Shown here: piece after piece, positions 39,701 to 44,604 of the stretch
How positions within the stretch are numbered: position 1 is the first letter of the stretch
Layout: the number at the start of each line of letters is the position of its first letter
Source: Steromphala cineraria
Lineage: Eukaryota > Mollusca > Gastropoda > Trochida > Trochidae
DNA: 64,000 nucleotides
Reading direction: 5' to 3'
NCBI GenBank assembly: GCA_916613615.1
Contig: OU744737.1
Coordinates: forward strand, 5,290,001-5,354,000
Position numbers and translations under genes: made by a program
The notes under the pieces: model-generated
Database searches by the model: none
What the model was told of the DNA's origin: nothing
What the model saw: only the letters and a program-made list of their open reading frames with translations

Positions 39701-40142
39701 TGCTAACGTTTTCCATTACAAATACATGGGCGTGGCTCTACATCTCTTCTCAACGGCGAATTTCTGGTTCAGCCTCATTCTCACATGCTCTGCTTTGATA
39801 CTTCCGGTTCTGACATACCGATTTGCCATGGCTAACTTCCGGCCTACGTTGTCCGATAAGGTGCGAATGCGCCAACGACTCAAGAAGGTTAAATCTGTCA
39901 GTATGGGTGAACACAAGTCCACAACAGTCAGGCCGAAGTTTAGAACACAACGATCCGGATATGCGTTTGCCCACCAACACGGTTTTGGAGAACTAATCAC
40001 TTCCGGAAGAAATATTCATGAAGGTCCAGGAACCTACAGTACATTTGCAGAAGCGAAACCTGCCACTGCTCAAAGTTCGAATGTTATGGTGGATGCTTCT
40101 AGTGGCGTCGAAAATAATGGATTCATAAATGAAAAACTGTAG
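9658..40142 (+). CDS. ATP8B: P4-ATPase phospholipid flippase, ATP8B clade (22 exons)
   Basis: Flippases of this family move phospholipids from the outer to the cytosolic leaflet of plasma and endosomal membranes using ATP, usually with a CDC50 partner. The 22 exons listed separately join in one frame to about 1,166 codons; vertebrate ATP8B2 is about 1,200. P4 hallmarks appear in order: DGETNLKV (actuator loop), [10 protein letters not shown] (TM4), the phosphorylated aspartate in [46 protein letters not shown] and [11 protein letters not shown]. The C-terminal [19 protein letters not shown] is typical of the ATP8B1/2/4 group. No frameshift or missing catalytic residue is seen. The start codon and perhaps 20-40 residues lie in an upstream exon I could not identify. 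Introns are unusually rich in tandem arrays touching 3' splice sites. Which ATP8B paralogue it is cannot be decided here. Confidence 0.95.
9990..10403. mobile_element. MITE with about 65-bp terminal inverted repeats
   Basis: Left arm 'actgtgtataaccgtacacc' continues through 'ctagcgaggtgtacggcgga'. The right arm from about 10338 is its reverse complement, ending 'gggtatacacagt'. The 290-bp centre is AT-rich and non-coding. It lies in the intron after the first recovered exon. No clear target duplication. Confidence 0.7.
10404..10925. other. AT-rich intron DNA
   Basis: Part of the long intron between 9717 and 12857. No exon or recognisable repeat seen. Open frames here are AT-rich and featureless. 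Confidence 0.4.
10926..11020 (+). mobile_element. LINE 3' tail
   Basis: 'gtgcggaaataaagattgat' followed by GATT repeats resembles the 3' end of CR1/L2-like non-LTR elements. No coding sequence remains. Confidence 0.45.
11029..12857 (+). repeat. 151-bp tandem array carrying a partial exon and its acceptor
   Basis: Twelve head-to-tail copies precede the true exon. Exon-like starts fall at 11046, 11197, 11348, 11499, 11650, 11801, 11952, 12103, 12254, 12405, 12556 and 12707, and the real one at 12858. The period is exactly 151 bp throughout. Each copy holds 'gttttccag' (one copy 'gtttttcag') and about 55 bp homologous to the start of the next exon, then diverges at 'ccaaatacatcac' into intron-like DNA. 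Copies differ only by scattered substitutions. Confidence 0.95.
12858..12971 (+). CDS. ATP8B: ATP8B exon b: TM1 entry
   Basis: Phase-0 exon of 38 codons containing [18 protein letters not shown] and [13 protein letters not shown], the conserved start of TM1. Acceptor 'ttttccag', donor 'gcag|gtcagt'. Its first half is the parent of the array immediately upstream. Confidence 0.93.
12989..13262. mobile_element. 'aatctcatt' MITE with nested hairpin
   Basis: Outer ends 'aatctcattaaaatcagagc' and 'ggatttcattgagatt' are inverted. Inside, 13043-13140 is a second element with the same end type and a hairpin whose arms 'cttcactcctacgtcgcta' and 'tagcgacgtaggagtgaag' pair. This looks like insertion of one family member into another. 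Relatives: 25440-25499 and the array at 54571-55400. Confidence 0.6.
13933..14031 (+). CDS. ATP8B: ATP8B exon c: TM2
   Basis: 33 codons, phase 0, with [20 protein letters not shown] and DDF, which is TM2 and the conserved KDAxDD turn. Acceptor 'accttcag', donor 'ttt|gtgagt'. Confidence 0.93.
14809..14943 (+). CDS. ATP8B: ATP8B exon d: actuator domain start
   Basis: 45 codons, phase 0: [17 protein letters not shown] through [16 protein letters not shown], the first part of the actuator domain. Acceptor 'aaattcag', donor 'gcg|gtgagc'. Confidence 0.93.
15003..15050 (-). repeat. GTGA / ACGCCGC repeat fragment
   Basis: Inverted fragment of the GTGA-tailed family: 'ggctgaaatattgcccaa' and then a CTCA-repeat tail. 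Confidence 0.5.
15252..15322 (+). CDS. ATP8B: ATP8B exon e: actuator, [11 protein letters not shown]
   Basis: Encodes [20 protein letters not shown] and ELDG; the final glycine codon is split with the next exon. Acceptor 'attttcag', donor 'gg|gtgagc'. Confidence 0.93.
15431..16415 (+). repeat. 75-78 bp tandem array, about 13 copies
   Basis: The unit contains 'gagaagttcccccgcatcag', then 'cagtatgttgcc' and 'atgtttcggtttttgtttat'. Starts fall near 15445, 15522, 15599, 15676, 15751 and 15828, continuing to about 16386. Where the unit is 75 bp the array keeps a reading frame open, giving a repetitive 144-codon frame that I regard as a by-product. It ends about 50 bp before the next exon and carries no recognisable exon sequence. 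Confidence 0.9.
16465..16547 (+). CDS. ATP8B: ATP8B exon f: GETNLKV actuator loop
   Basis: Completes [15 protein letters not shown], the P4 version of the dephosphorylation loop (DGET in place of TGES). Continues [13 protein letters not shown]. Acceptor 'ctatgtag', donor 'gacg|gtatgc'. Confidence 0.93.
16562..16770. mobile_element. Foldback MITE family B copy 2
   Basis: Begins 'cagtctaagtaaacctagcc' 15 bp inside the intron. The right end is degraded after 'gctgctacttgctaga'. Shares 'gattggtcaattcgatagg' with other copies. Confidence 0.65.
17117..17345 (-). mobile_element. MITE family A, degraded copy
   Basis: Inverted relative of family A with 'gtgtgaacaccattttgtgt' and a weakened end 'cacttgcccca'. 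The outer termini are eroded. Confidence 0.55.
17430..17677 (+). CDS. ATP8B: ATP8B exon g: actuator end to TM3
   Basis: Encodes [18 protein letters not shown], then [20 protein letters not shown] and the [20 protein letters not shown] segment leading to TM3. Acceptor 'atatttcag', donor 'gga|gtaagt'. Confidence 0.94.
18329..18490 (+). repeat. Acceptor-proximal duplication with GTGA-type repeat
   Basis: 'tataatttcag' occurs three times, at about 18330, 18401 and 18480. The last is the true acceptor. The two upstream copies are each followed by 'cgctaatg', 'atattgcc' and a CTCA-repeat tail, a fragment of the GTGA/ACGCCGC family. Unit about 71-79 bp. Confidence 0.7.
18491..18702 (+). CDS. ATP8B: ATP8B exon h: TM3-TM4
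   Basis: Encodes [20 protein letters not shown] (TM3), a luminal loop, and [16 protein letters not shown] (TM4 with the PISL motif that lines the lipid path). The last codon is split (AC|T). Acceptor 'ataatttcag', donor 'ac|gtaagt'. Confidence 0.94.
18714..19078 (+). mobile_element. MITE family A copy 2
   Basis: Begins 11 bp after the exon h donor with 'aaagggcagtagcacg' and ends 'cgtgctactgcccctt'. The interior has 'ggtgttcacacaaaaatggc'. It abuts a family B copy directly at its right end. Confidence 0.75.
19079..19272. mobile_element. Foldback MITE family B copy 3
   Basis: Starts 'cagtctatgttaaccgatg' and ends 'ctagctagactcaac'. Shares 'gaccaatcagatgtcgtctt' and 'cgcaatagtctgcattcgc' with the other copies. 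Confidence 0.6.
19660..19775 (-). mobile_element. Penelope-like terminal fragment
   Basis: Homologous to 9040-9140: 'ctttgagaggcattttaga' followed by 'ggatgacaacttctttattc'. Truncated before the 'cgaaacg' motif. Confidence 0.4.
19776..20952 (+). repeat. 33/17-bp array of splice acceptors and exon start
   Basis: The 33-bp unit runs 'tgctgctcctatatttcag' and then 'tgttgagatcatga'. A 17-bp deletion form is 'ctgctcctatatttcag'. I count about 40 acceptor-like 'tatatttcag' copies. The sequence after each is homologous to the start of the next exon; the first copy still reads 'gttgagatcatccggctgaa', equal to VEIIRL. The 33-bp form preserves frame (11 codons, [11 protein letters not shown]), while the 17-bp form shifts it. 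Confidence 0.95.
20953..21115 (+). CDS. ATP8B: ATP8B exon i: phosphorylation site DKTGTLTQ
   Basis: Encodes [20 protein letters not shown] through [20 protein letters not shown] and Q, with the aspartate phosphorylated in catalysis. Last acceptor of the array upstream: 'atatttcag|t'. Donor 'ctcag|gtgcgc'. Confidence 0.95.
21116..22200. other. Intron DNA, no exon seen
   Basis: Between exon i and the family O MITE. Phrases such as 'ataaccagcc' and 'gtaaaaccagcc' recur but I could not assign them. Confidence 0.35.
22201..22370. mobile_element. TA-flanked MITE, family O copy 2
   Basis: Ends 'aagtgacacagagtat' and 'atactctgtgtctctt', with TA on both outer sides. A 170-bp deletion form of the family at 5979 and 37482. 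Confidence 0.75.
22556..22645 (+). CDS. ATP8B: ATP8B exon j: start of nucleotide-binding domain
   Basis: 30 codons, phase 0: [20 protein letters not shown] and [10 protein letters not shown], following directly on DKTGTLTQ. Acceptor 'tattccag', donor 'gat|gtaagt'. Confidence 0.93.
22665..23085 (+). repeat. 'atatcacc' low-complexity tandem tract
   Basis: About 420 bp of variants of CATATCACCATATCAACA. Strand-asymmetric (few G) and without stable unit length. Confidence 0.85.
23357..23766. mobile_element. 410-bp MITE with 9-bp target duplication CCCGTATTC
   Basis: Left end 'catcctgctacatcagcgta' mirrors right end 'tacgctggtgtagcaggatg', and the arms extend past 70 bp ('agtcttctgtcgtatcgct'). 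CCCGTATTC occurs immediately outside both ends (23348-23356 and 23767-23775). A 9-bp duplication with long terminal repeats suggests Mutator-type mobilisation. Confidence 0.82.
23963..24303 (+). mobile_element. MITE family A copy 3
   Basis: Starts 'ttaaaggagcagtagcacg' and ends 'gtgctacttccccttaa', with 'ggtgttcacacaaaaatggc' inside. Lies about 155 bp before exon k. Confidence 0.7.
24460..24625 (+). CDS. ATP8B: ATP8B exon k: nucleotide-binding domain
   Basis: Encodes [20 protein letters not shown], then [20 protein letters not shown], the conserved [10 protein letters not shown] helix. Acceptor 'atcttcag', donor 'gatg|gtgagt'. Confidence 0.94.
24626..25439. other. Intron DNA, no exon seen
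   Basis: No exon, and no repeat with clear borders. The stretch 25255-25345 vaguely resembles family A interior. Confidence 0.35.
25440..25499. mobile_element. 60-bp 'aatctcatt' hairpin
   Basis: 'caatctcattaaaata' and 'tattttaatgagattg' are inverted around a 28-bp centre. A minimal member of the family at 12989. Confidence 0.65.
25526..25605 (+). CDS. ATP8B: ATP8B exon l: SPDEGALV motif
   Basis: Encodes [20 protein letters not shown] and FGYVFK, a nucleotide-binding signature of P4-ATPases. Acceptor 'acccacag', donor 'aag|gtaggt'. Confidence 0.94.
25990..26091 (+). CDS. ATP8B: ATP8B exon m: [11 protein letters not shown]
   Basis: 34 codons, phase 0: [20 protein letters not shown] and [14 protein letters not shown]. 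Acceptor 'ttgtttcag', donor 'tcg|gtatgt'. Confidence 0.94.
26101..26220 (+). mobile_element. Partial MITE, family I
   Basis: 'cattctctccccacagaggc' matches the left end of the full element at 41171. It contains its own hairpin ('aatgttgatacagc' with 'gctgtatcaacatt'). The left end lies exactly 9 bp after the exon/intron border; the right end is lost. Confidence 0.6.
26870..27885 (+). repeat. Tandem array grown from a foldback element
   Basis: Eight units of about 114-127 bp, with 'acgttcgtaccctgagacag' near 27017, 27143, 27270, 27384, 27508, 27631, 27753 and 27869. The left part (26870-27030) is a near-complete copy of the foldback element at 60914-61155, and each later unit repeats its right half. 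Non-coding. Confidence 0.88.
27895..28238. mobile_element. Foldback element with 'ctcgctctcgctcgggtaat' core
   Basis: 'gaagtgtgccatatggct', 'cttttacgaaactcgtgc' and their inverted partners 'cactcgtttcgtaaaag' and 'catatgacacacttcc' flank 'accctcgctctcgctcgggt'. The right end comes within a few bases of the exon n acceptor. Confidence 0.65.
28244..28363 (+). CDS. ATP8B: ATP8B exon n: [11 protein letters not shown]
   Basis: 40 codons, phase 0: [20 protein letters not shown] then [24 protein letters not shown] contributes the ATP-site lysine. Acceptor 'tgttgcag', donor 'aat|gtaagt'. Confidence 0.95.
28877..28974 (+). CDS. ATP8B: ATP8B exon o: [10 protein letters not shown]
   Basis: Encodes [20 protein letters not shown] and [12 protein letters not shown]; last codon split AG|T. 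Acceptor 'tatttaag', donor 'aag|gtgaga'. Confidence 0.93.
29018..29520 (-). pseudogene. LINE 3' end with CCHC-like knuckle and poly(A)
   Basis: On the minus strand, coding sequence reads [20 protein letters not shown], then [19 protein letters not shown], the C-terminal Cys/His knuckle common to Jockey/CR1-type LINE proteins, and ends [15 protein letters not shown]. The 3' tail is AATAAAATTCTGATTCTG plus A-run (near 29018). An in-frame stop lies upstream of YEHL, so the copy is dead. Confidence 0.75.
29552..29613 (+). repeat. GTGA / ACGCCGC repeat
   Basis: 'gagtgagtgagttattattt' then 'acgccgcttgggcaatattt'. Same family as 30279-30340. Confidence 0.55.
29904..30274 (+). mobile_element. Foldback element family C copy 1
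   Basis: Left end 'attacctacgagggcagtc'. The right half is a hairpin with 'catgacatactatg'-like arms around 'ccctcgctctcgctcggga'. An inverted copy of the whole element lies at 48642-49050. Confidence 0.75.
30275..30345 (+). repeat. GTGA / ACGCCGC repeat fragment
   Basis: 'ctccgcttgggcaatatttc' and 'agctattagcggcgtaaa'. The microsatellite end is at 29885, separated by the family C element, so family C probably inserted into this repeat. Confidence 0.5.
30419..30597 (+). CDS. ATP8B: ATP8B exon p: P-domain TGDKQ
   Basis: Encodes [20 protein letters not shown], then [20 protein letters not shown] and [11 protein letters not shown]. Acceptor 'accataag', a weak pyrimidine tract; donor 'caag|gtattg'. 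Confidence 0.93.
31256..31467 (+). CDS. ATP8B: ATP8B exon q: ETAINIGYS to NGHSL
   Basis: Encodes [20 protein letters not shown], a variable acidic stretch, and [10 protein letters not shown]. Acceptor 'gttcacag', donor 'ctt|gtgagt'. Confidence 0.94.
31469..31815 (+). mobile_element. Foldback MITE family D copy 2
   Basis: Homology to copy 1 begins within a few bases of the exon q donor ('tatcgctgtttaataaatc'). The right half is the hairpin 'cccgtttcataa' and 'ttatgaaacgggacgtcgtt'. It includes several 'tgacgtca' phrases. Confidence 0.7.
32229..32762. mobile_element. 534-bp MITE, TA target site
   Basis: Ends 'cactcaggggcaaaagaaac' and 'gtttcttttgtccctgagtg' are inverted, extended by 'gatac' and 'gtatc', with TA outside both. 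Fits Tc1/mariner-type non-autonomous elements. Its right end lies about 20 bp before the exon r acceptor. Confidence 0.82.
32784..32967 (+). CDS. ATP8B: ATP8B exon r: [11 protein letters not shown]
   Basis: Encodes [40 protein letters not shown] and [14 protein letters not shown], the hinge motif of the phosphorylation domain. Acceptor 'gtgccag', donor 'aaaa|gtacgt'. Confidence 0.95.
33565..34921 (+). repeat. Eight tandem partial copies of the next exon
   Basis: Exon-like starts follow AG at 33574, 33738, 33907, 34066, 34271, 34427, 34596 and 34752; the real exon starts at 34922. Spacing is 156-205 bp. Longer copies encode [16 protein letters not shown] then [16 protein letters not shown] but diverge to [13 protein letters not shown]. 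Shorter copies lack about 30 bp and alternate with the longer ones from 33738 on. Most retain 'ccagtggcacatat' acceptors. Confidence 0.93.
34922..35145 (+). CDS. ATP8B: ATP8B exon s: GVGISGQEG to TM5-TM6
   Basis: Encodes [40 protein letters not shown] and [19 protein letters not shown]. Split methionine codon A|TG where ATP8B relatives usually have Thr. Acceptor 'ttttccag', donor 'cag|gtaaga'. Confidence 0.95.
35178..35605 (+). mobile_element. SINE-like repeat beside a solo family A end
   Basis: 35178-35196 is a lone family A terminus. It is followed by about 400 bp with 'gtgtcgccttaggcaagaga', 'tgtgcctctgttcaccca', 'gggagcgccttgagtatg' and an ATT-repeat tail. The central phrases parallel the minus-strand SINE at 53886-54065, and the tail parallels 49915-49985. 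Confidence 0.5.
36013..36096 (+). CDS. ATP8B: ATP8B exon t: [18 protein letters not shown]
   Basis: 28 codons, phase 0: [20 protein letters not shown] and IALGVFDQ, the conserved loop and TM7. Acceptor 'tcttcag', donor 'cag|gtttgt' (non-consensus +3). Confidence 0.93.
36279..36537. mobile_element. Foldback MITE family B copy 4, intact ends
   Basis: Termini 'cagtctaagtaaacctagcc' and 'ggctaggtttactgagactg' are inverted. The arms continue through 'cggataatagtgagg'. CCCAAATCCC flanks both sides, giving a 9-10 bp target duplication whose exact length is blurred by the C-run. Confidence 0.82.
36590..37173 (+). repeat. Degenerate acceptor-derived repeats
   Basis: Four to five diverged units, about 80-120 bp apart, resemble the true acceptor context. 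Each has 'ccttctgaccat', 'cttgtt' and then 'aatgttgatgaag', matching 'ccaggatgtcgatgatg' at the exon border. Best copies near 36716, 36867 and 36954. Confidence 0.65.
37174..37419 (+). CDS. ATP8B: ATP8B exon u: TM8-TM9
   Basis: 82 codons, phase 0: [40 protein letters not shown], and [19 protein letters not shown]. Acceptor 'gtttccag', donor 'agg|gtaagg'. Confidence 0.94.
37482..38172. mobile_element. Family O copy 3 with nested family B element
   Basis: Left end 'aagagtcactccgt' after TA; right end 'cggagtggctc'. The interior has 'gatcgaaaaccggtcaatgg', matching 6319-6340. A family B element (37523-37763) sits inside, so B arrived after O. Confidence 0.6.
37523..37763. mobile_element. Foldback MITE family B copy 5 (nested)
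   Basis: 'cagtcaaagtaaacctatcc' and 'ggctaggtttactaagg' ends, with 'agcaagatgtagtagcggg' and its inverse inside. Confidence 0.7.
38595..38787. mobile_element. 193-bp MITE with 9-bp target duplication GGTATTAAC
   Basis: 'catcttcctacgcagagcct' and its exact inverse 'aggctctgcgtaggaagatg' form the ends; arms of about 55 bp. GGTATTAAC flanks both sides (38586-38594, 38788-38796). Confidence 0.88.
38855..39608 (+). repeat. 68-bp tandem array ending at a splice acceptor
   Basis: About ten units of 68 bp: 'gattcaatatctccgtgcag' followed by 'ttaatattttgaatatttta'. Each contains 'cgtgcag|tt', lying in the register of the real acceptor, and the last unit (39533-39608, 76 bp) ends in that acceptor. 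Homology to exon v sequence itself is not evident. Confidence 0.88.
39609..40142 (+). CDS. ATP8B: ATP8B exon v: TM9-TM10 and C-terminus
   Basis: Terminal coding exon, 177 codons plus [42 protein letters not shown] (TM10), then a basic tail and [19 protein letters not shown], a signature of ATP8B1/2/4. Acceptor 'ctgtttcag'. Confidence 0.95.
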   Translation, partial: CAIDVSYWTGFNHLVVWGSIVFYFCFIMAFYANVFHYKYMGVALHLFSTANFWFSLILTCSALILPVLTYRFAMANFRPTLSDKVRMRQRLKKVKSVSMGEHKSTTVRPKFRTQRSGYAFAHQHGFGELITSGRNIHEGPGTYSTFAEAKPATAQSSNVMVDASSGVENNGFINEKL

Positions 40143-40830
40143 AACTTATTGTATATACAGCGTCATTAACTTCATTCTCTCTGTCCAAATACCGTGGAGT
40201 GACTGTGTCTAAAATGGGACCAAAATATCTGACACCCAGTGAACAAGATAAATATAGCCTCTGGCATCGCGGAGACAAAATCCATCACTGCACCATGAAA
40301 CTTCAAATACATCTTAAAAAGACCAAAACGAGGCCTTAATTATCAGTTTTCATAAAAAAAAAAAGACTGAAGTTTGGTAGTGACCAGAATGGTGAACACG
40401 AATGCATTCATGTTCATAGAGGCAACTGTTTCTACTTGTTCAAAGGCAATAAAAGAAGAACCACCACCAATGCCACGAAACTATAAAAAAGAAAAGACAC
40501 ATTGTTTGATTCAAGAGCTGGTCCGTGTTGCGGTCACATTTGTCAAACTCTATGATTTGTGTCATTATTTTGAAAAGTACTGACTGTAAGATGATCTAAA
40601 TGTTCATGTACGTGTTGTTTCTGTTTCTTCACATACTTAAAGGGACCATTCGAGCGGGGTATTTTTTGTGAAAACGAAATTTAGGAGGACTTTCCTGTTT
40701 AAAATGGTATATGATTTTAACATGATAATTTCACACTTAATTTCATATATGTTTGTGAGATAAGCCTTAAGTTGTCAAAAATTTGATAATTTGACAAAAA
40801 ATAAAGTGTATCGCTCAAAAAATAAAAACA
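40143..40830 (+). other. ATP8B: Probable ATP8B 3' UTR
   Basis: AT-rich with AATAAA at 40448-40453 and 40800-40805. Either could be the poly(A) signal. No protein-coding signal. Confidence 0.5.
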
Positions 40831-41170
40831 TCGTGAAATGAAGCCAATCATCGAAGCTACGATCGTGGAATGCATTATTGATGTAGCAACTGATAACTTT
40901 TATTATGAATTATTTGTAAATATGCTCCTCTTCTATCAATGAAGTAATTACTTAATTTTGTTAATGAATAAGCATATCACAGCACATTTGTTTTCTCGCA
41001 ATGCTAACCTTTCAAAATGGCGGATTAAAGCCGCTCGAGTGGTGCCTTTAAAGGTATATGTATATAGTTCATCGAGAACTGGTATTTATTTGTATAGTTC
41101 ATCGAGAAAAAATATTTACCATTTATTTGGCTTTTCTGGCATAATATGTACGGTATTTCGAAGGAATAAC

Positions 41171-41510
41171 CATTCTCTCCCCACAGAGTCAGATCAAGTC
41201 ATGTTGATTTAGCCTCTGTTCTATTAGCCGAAATCCGTGGGTTCCGGCAGTTTCCCCTGGCGGAAAAAACTTTCAACTCAATACATTTGAATTTCTTTAT
41301 CAAATGACAAGGCTTCTCGCATGGAAAGGGTGGTTCATATCACAATGCCTTTGCCTTGTTTCAGTAGCCAAAATGATGATTAAGAACAGCGTCGCTGATT
41401 GCACAACTAATTTTGATTGCCTCCAATCAGCCATTCTATCCCACAAACTCGTCGTAATATAACAGAGGCTAAATCAACATGACTTGATCTGCCTTTGTGG
41501 GGAGAGAACG
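41171..41510. mobile_element. 340-bp MITE with 9-bp target duplication AGGAATAAC
   Basis: 'cattctctccccacagagtc' and 'ctttgtggggagagaacg' ends; arms of about 55 bp including 'cagaggctaaatcaacatga'. AGGAATAAC flanks both sides (41162-41170, 41511-41519). A partial copy is at 26101. Confidence 0.87.
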
Positions 41511-41929
41511 AGGAATAACATAATAACTGGGTTTTTTCACATAAGGAATCCAAACTGATTTAAAGTTAATTAAAGATCGAGTGTCATTTGATTGTAGAAT
41601 ATCCCAAAGATATTCTCTTTGTCCGCTTTCGTTTATACTGATGTGTTTTTATATAGATATTTATATATAACTATTTTGTACGATACGTATAAGATGACTT
41701 TATATCTACTTGTTATATATACTTGAATAGAGCCAAGATCAGTATTCATTTGAATTATTTGATTAAAATATATTTTGAAATATAAAGCTTCTGTTAATAG
41801 AACATATATGCTGATGTAGCAGGATTTATAATCATGAATAATTACCATAATGTGATAATTTGCGGTCGATAACTAATTTAAACTTTCATTGTAGCCTCGA
41901 GATACACGGCCCGGCTCGCCTGAGCTTGA

Positions 41930-42000
41930 AACTTGTCCCCTCAAATATTTCAACCAATCACGTCGTAGGGGGCGGGGCCTAACTGCTCTCGACTGGATCG
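41930..42000. promoter_or_regulatory. GC-box and CCAAT cluster
   Basis: 'aaccaatcacgtcgta' followed by 'gggggcggggcc' stands out from AT-rich surroundings. It could be a promoter for an unseen 5' exon, but may equally be part of an unrecognised repeat. Confidence 0.2.
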
Positions 42001-42164
42001 GTCTATTGAACACTAAAGCTACGCAGGGATAGTTCAAGTTATAAACTCCTATGCTTACCTCTGTTTCAATACGAGCAACATTTCACATTTCGTGAAAAAT
42101 TCTTTATGTAAACTAAGTAAGTGTAACATTGTTTTATTTTGGATGCAATGCTATGAGATTTATT

Positions 42165-42265
42165 GAATTCCCTAATAAGATAAGATAAGATAACACTTTA
42201 TTACCCAGGAGGGAATTCTTCTTACATCCGACAGAGCATGACATGATACATGTAAAACTTAACAA
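42165..42265 (-). mobile_element. LINE 3' tail
   Basis: On the minus strand, 'ctgggtaataaagtgttatc' followed by TTATC repeats, a familiar LINE 3' end. No coding sequence found. Confidence 0.5.
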
Positions 42266-42689
42266 TAAGTATTCAATACTATGGAAGGATAATACTATAC
42301 AATACAATATAGATACAAAAAACAACACACATACATATTTATATAATTACACAATGCTGCCATTCTAGATAATCCAGAGTTTACGTTCCGATTATATCTG
42401 CACTAACCTCTGGAAACAAGCAGGGCTCAATGCGATTCACAAATTACTTCCCCTCAGTTGCATGTCGTCCAATGAGGTATCTAGCATGCATGGCTTCTTT
42501 AAACACACAGCGGATTCGTCGATAAACAGAAAGGACCTCCGAAGAAGTAGATTTCGAGACTGTATGTTCTCGGTTCAGCATCGAAAAACTTTCAGGAAAA
42601 GACACTAAAGTATATAGGCGATGTGATTTCAGATACCGGTAATCAATTCAGAAAGGTAATTGCTCAAATATCTTATTACAAGGAGGTTT

Positions 42690-42960
42690 CAGCTTTCTAG
42701 GCCTTATGCTTCTGGAGAAGAAAATGAACGAAGGTTTTTAGGGCGTTGCCCCTGTGGTCCTTATTAGTGGCAACAGGGCCCCCAAAGCTACAATTTGAAA
42801 TTTCTTACTAGACGAAGCGTCTGTACACAAGGTTTCAGCTTTCTAGGCCTTATGCTTCTGGAGAATTAGTCGAAAATGCTGAAAGTTTATGGACGCACGG
42901 ACGCCGGACACCATGCCATGTCGTAAGCCCATCGGGCGTTACAGGCCAGATCGGGTTTTT
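42690..42960 (+). repeat. Dispersed repeat 'tttcagctttctaggcctta'
   Basis: Shares 'gcttctggagaa' and 'cgccggacaccatgccatg' with 59160-59630. Identity of the parent element unknown. Confidence 0.5.
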
Positions 42961-43430
42961 CAAAATCAGGTTTTTATCTTCGATTTACACATTTGATATG
43001 ATTCATACTTTATATACAAATTAAACTTTTTTCAAATAAACATGCAATTACACAAATCGTTAACAAACCATGAATATTTGACCTGTAATGGTATAATTTA
43101 CGAACAGCAGCCCTTGGGAAAGCCGTAACGTTTAGCTAGTTTTAACAAAGTACATTTCCCGAAAAAGAAACATAATCAGCCGATTGATAAAATCAGAATG
43201 TTAATCAGACCAATAAAGCTTCTTATTTTTTGTGTAAGCAACGATATAATTGCTATTCACAATGATGATAAACTTGTTATACTAAACCACTATGAAGACA
43301 GTTTACTGTTTTAGTAGTTTCTAAACCTAATGTATATTCGAGCATCTAATATGTATGTAAAATGACTAAACGAAAATAGAAAGCACATAAACAAATGTTG
43401 TTTTTGGGTGACAAAAACTAGCAAACCTAG

Positions 43431-43787
43431 AAATTTGTATGATAAGAATAATATTTAATCTCATCACATACTAGGACTCCAGTTAATTGGCTTAAAGCAT
43501 AACACCGATATTTGATTCGATATTCTGAATGATATTAGATTCCAAAATGAAATTTGTATGATAAGAATAATATTTAATCTCATCACATACTAGGACTCCA
43601 GTTAATTGGCTTAAAACATAACACCGATATTTGATTCGATATTCTGAATGATATTAGATTCCAAAATGAAATTTGTATGATAAGAATAATATTTAATCTC
43701 ATCACATACTAGGACTCCAGTTAATTGGCTTAAAACATAACACCGATATTTGAATCGATATTCTGAATGATATTAGATTCCAACATG
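43431..43787 (+). repeat. Three tandem copies of a 119-bp unit
   Basis: Copies start at 43431, 43550 and 43669 and differ by only a few bases ('aaatttgtatgataagaata' at each start). Recent triplication in non-coding DNA. Confidence 0.9.
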
Positions 43788-44186
43788 TCCTTACACCGAG
43801 TAGAATTATCATACCCGAGGACAAAGCTTTCTTGCGGGTTTTTTTCAGTTCTCATGTTTCGAATTGATTCGTTGAGCTAATACTATGACTTTGTATGTAT
43901 TGGGTAAAGTCGTAGACCTAGTTGATATTCATGTATCAGGTATTAGACAAAACTTGAAACCTAAATGGTTTTGCCAAGATAACCTCGATAATAGGGTCAA
44001 TTATCCAAATTGAATGTAATAAACTTGTATCAAATTGATAATCTTTTTTGATGTTCCAGTTTCTCTGTCACCGCATCCTATGACACTCGAGAGTCTCAAC
44101 ATTAATGTTTTCGGTTTTGAGCCTTCGTATAAACATACCAAATCCAAACAATGCATTGCGCTATTGCGGCCTCGATTCGATCTATT

Positions 44187-44525
44187 TTAAAGGGGCAGTA
44201 GCACGTTTTAGGGGGAATATAAGGTGATGTCAGGAAAATGAAAATTAATAGCCCCAATTGGAAGACAATGTATTTAAACTAAATGAAGCAGTAATGATTC
44301 AAATATTTAACGTAAAGTTTAGCCATGCTATTCCTTTTTCGAAAACAAAATGAATTAAAGGTGTTCACACAAAATGGCTGCCAATGGATTTTATGTGAAT
44401 CTTCATACTTTGTCCTCTGACTATGGATGATTGGCTTGTGTAATGACATTTTTGACAGTGTCAATATAATACATTTACCATTAACTCTGATATCAAAACT
44501 GATGATCGGAAAATTTTCAAAAAAT
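44187..44525 (+). mobile_element. MITE family A copy 4, right end lost
   Basis: Left end 'aaaggggcagtagcacg', interior 'ggtgttcacacaaaatggc'. The right terminus is missing; a lone family O type end ('cacggagtgtctcttt') follows at 44586. Confidence 0.65.
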
Positions 44526-44604
44526 TATTCATGCTCTTCGTATGTATGTTGTTTTTTGGTAACTTTTATGTAGGATTGATAACTCACGGAGTGTCTCTTT
44601 AAAA

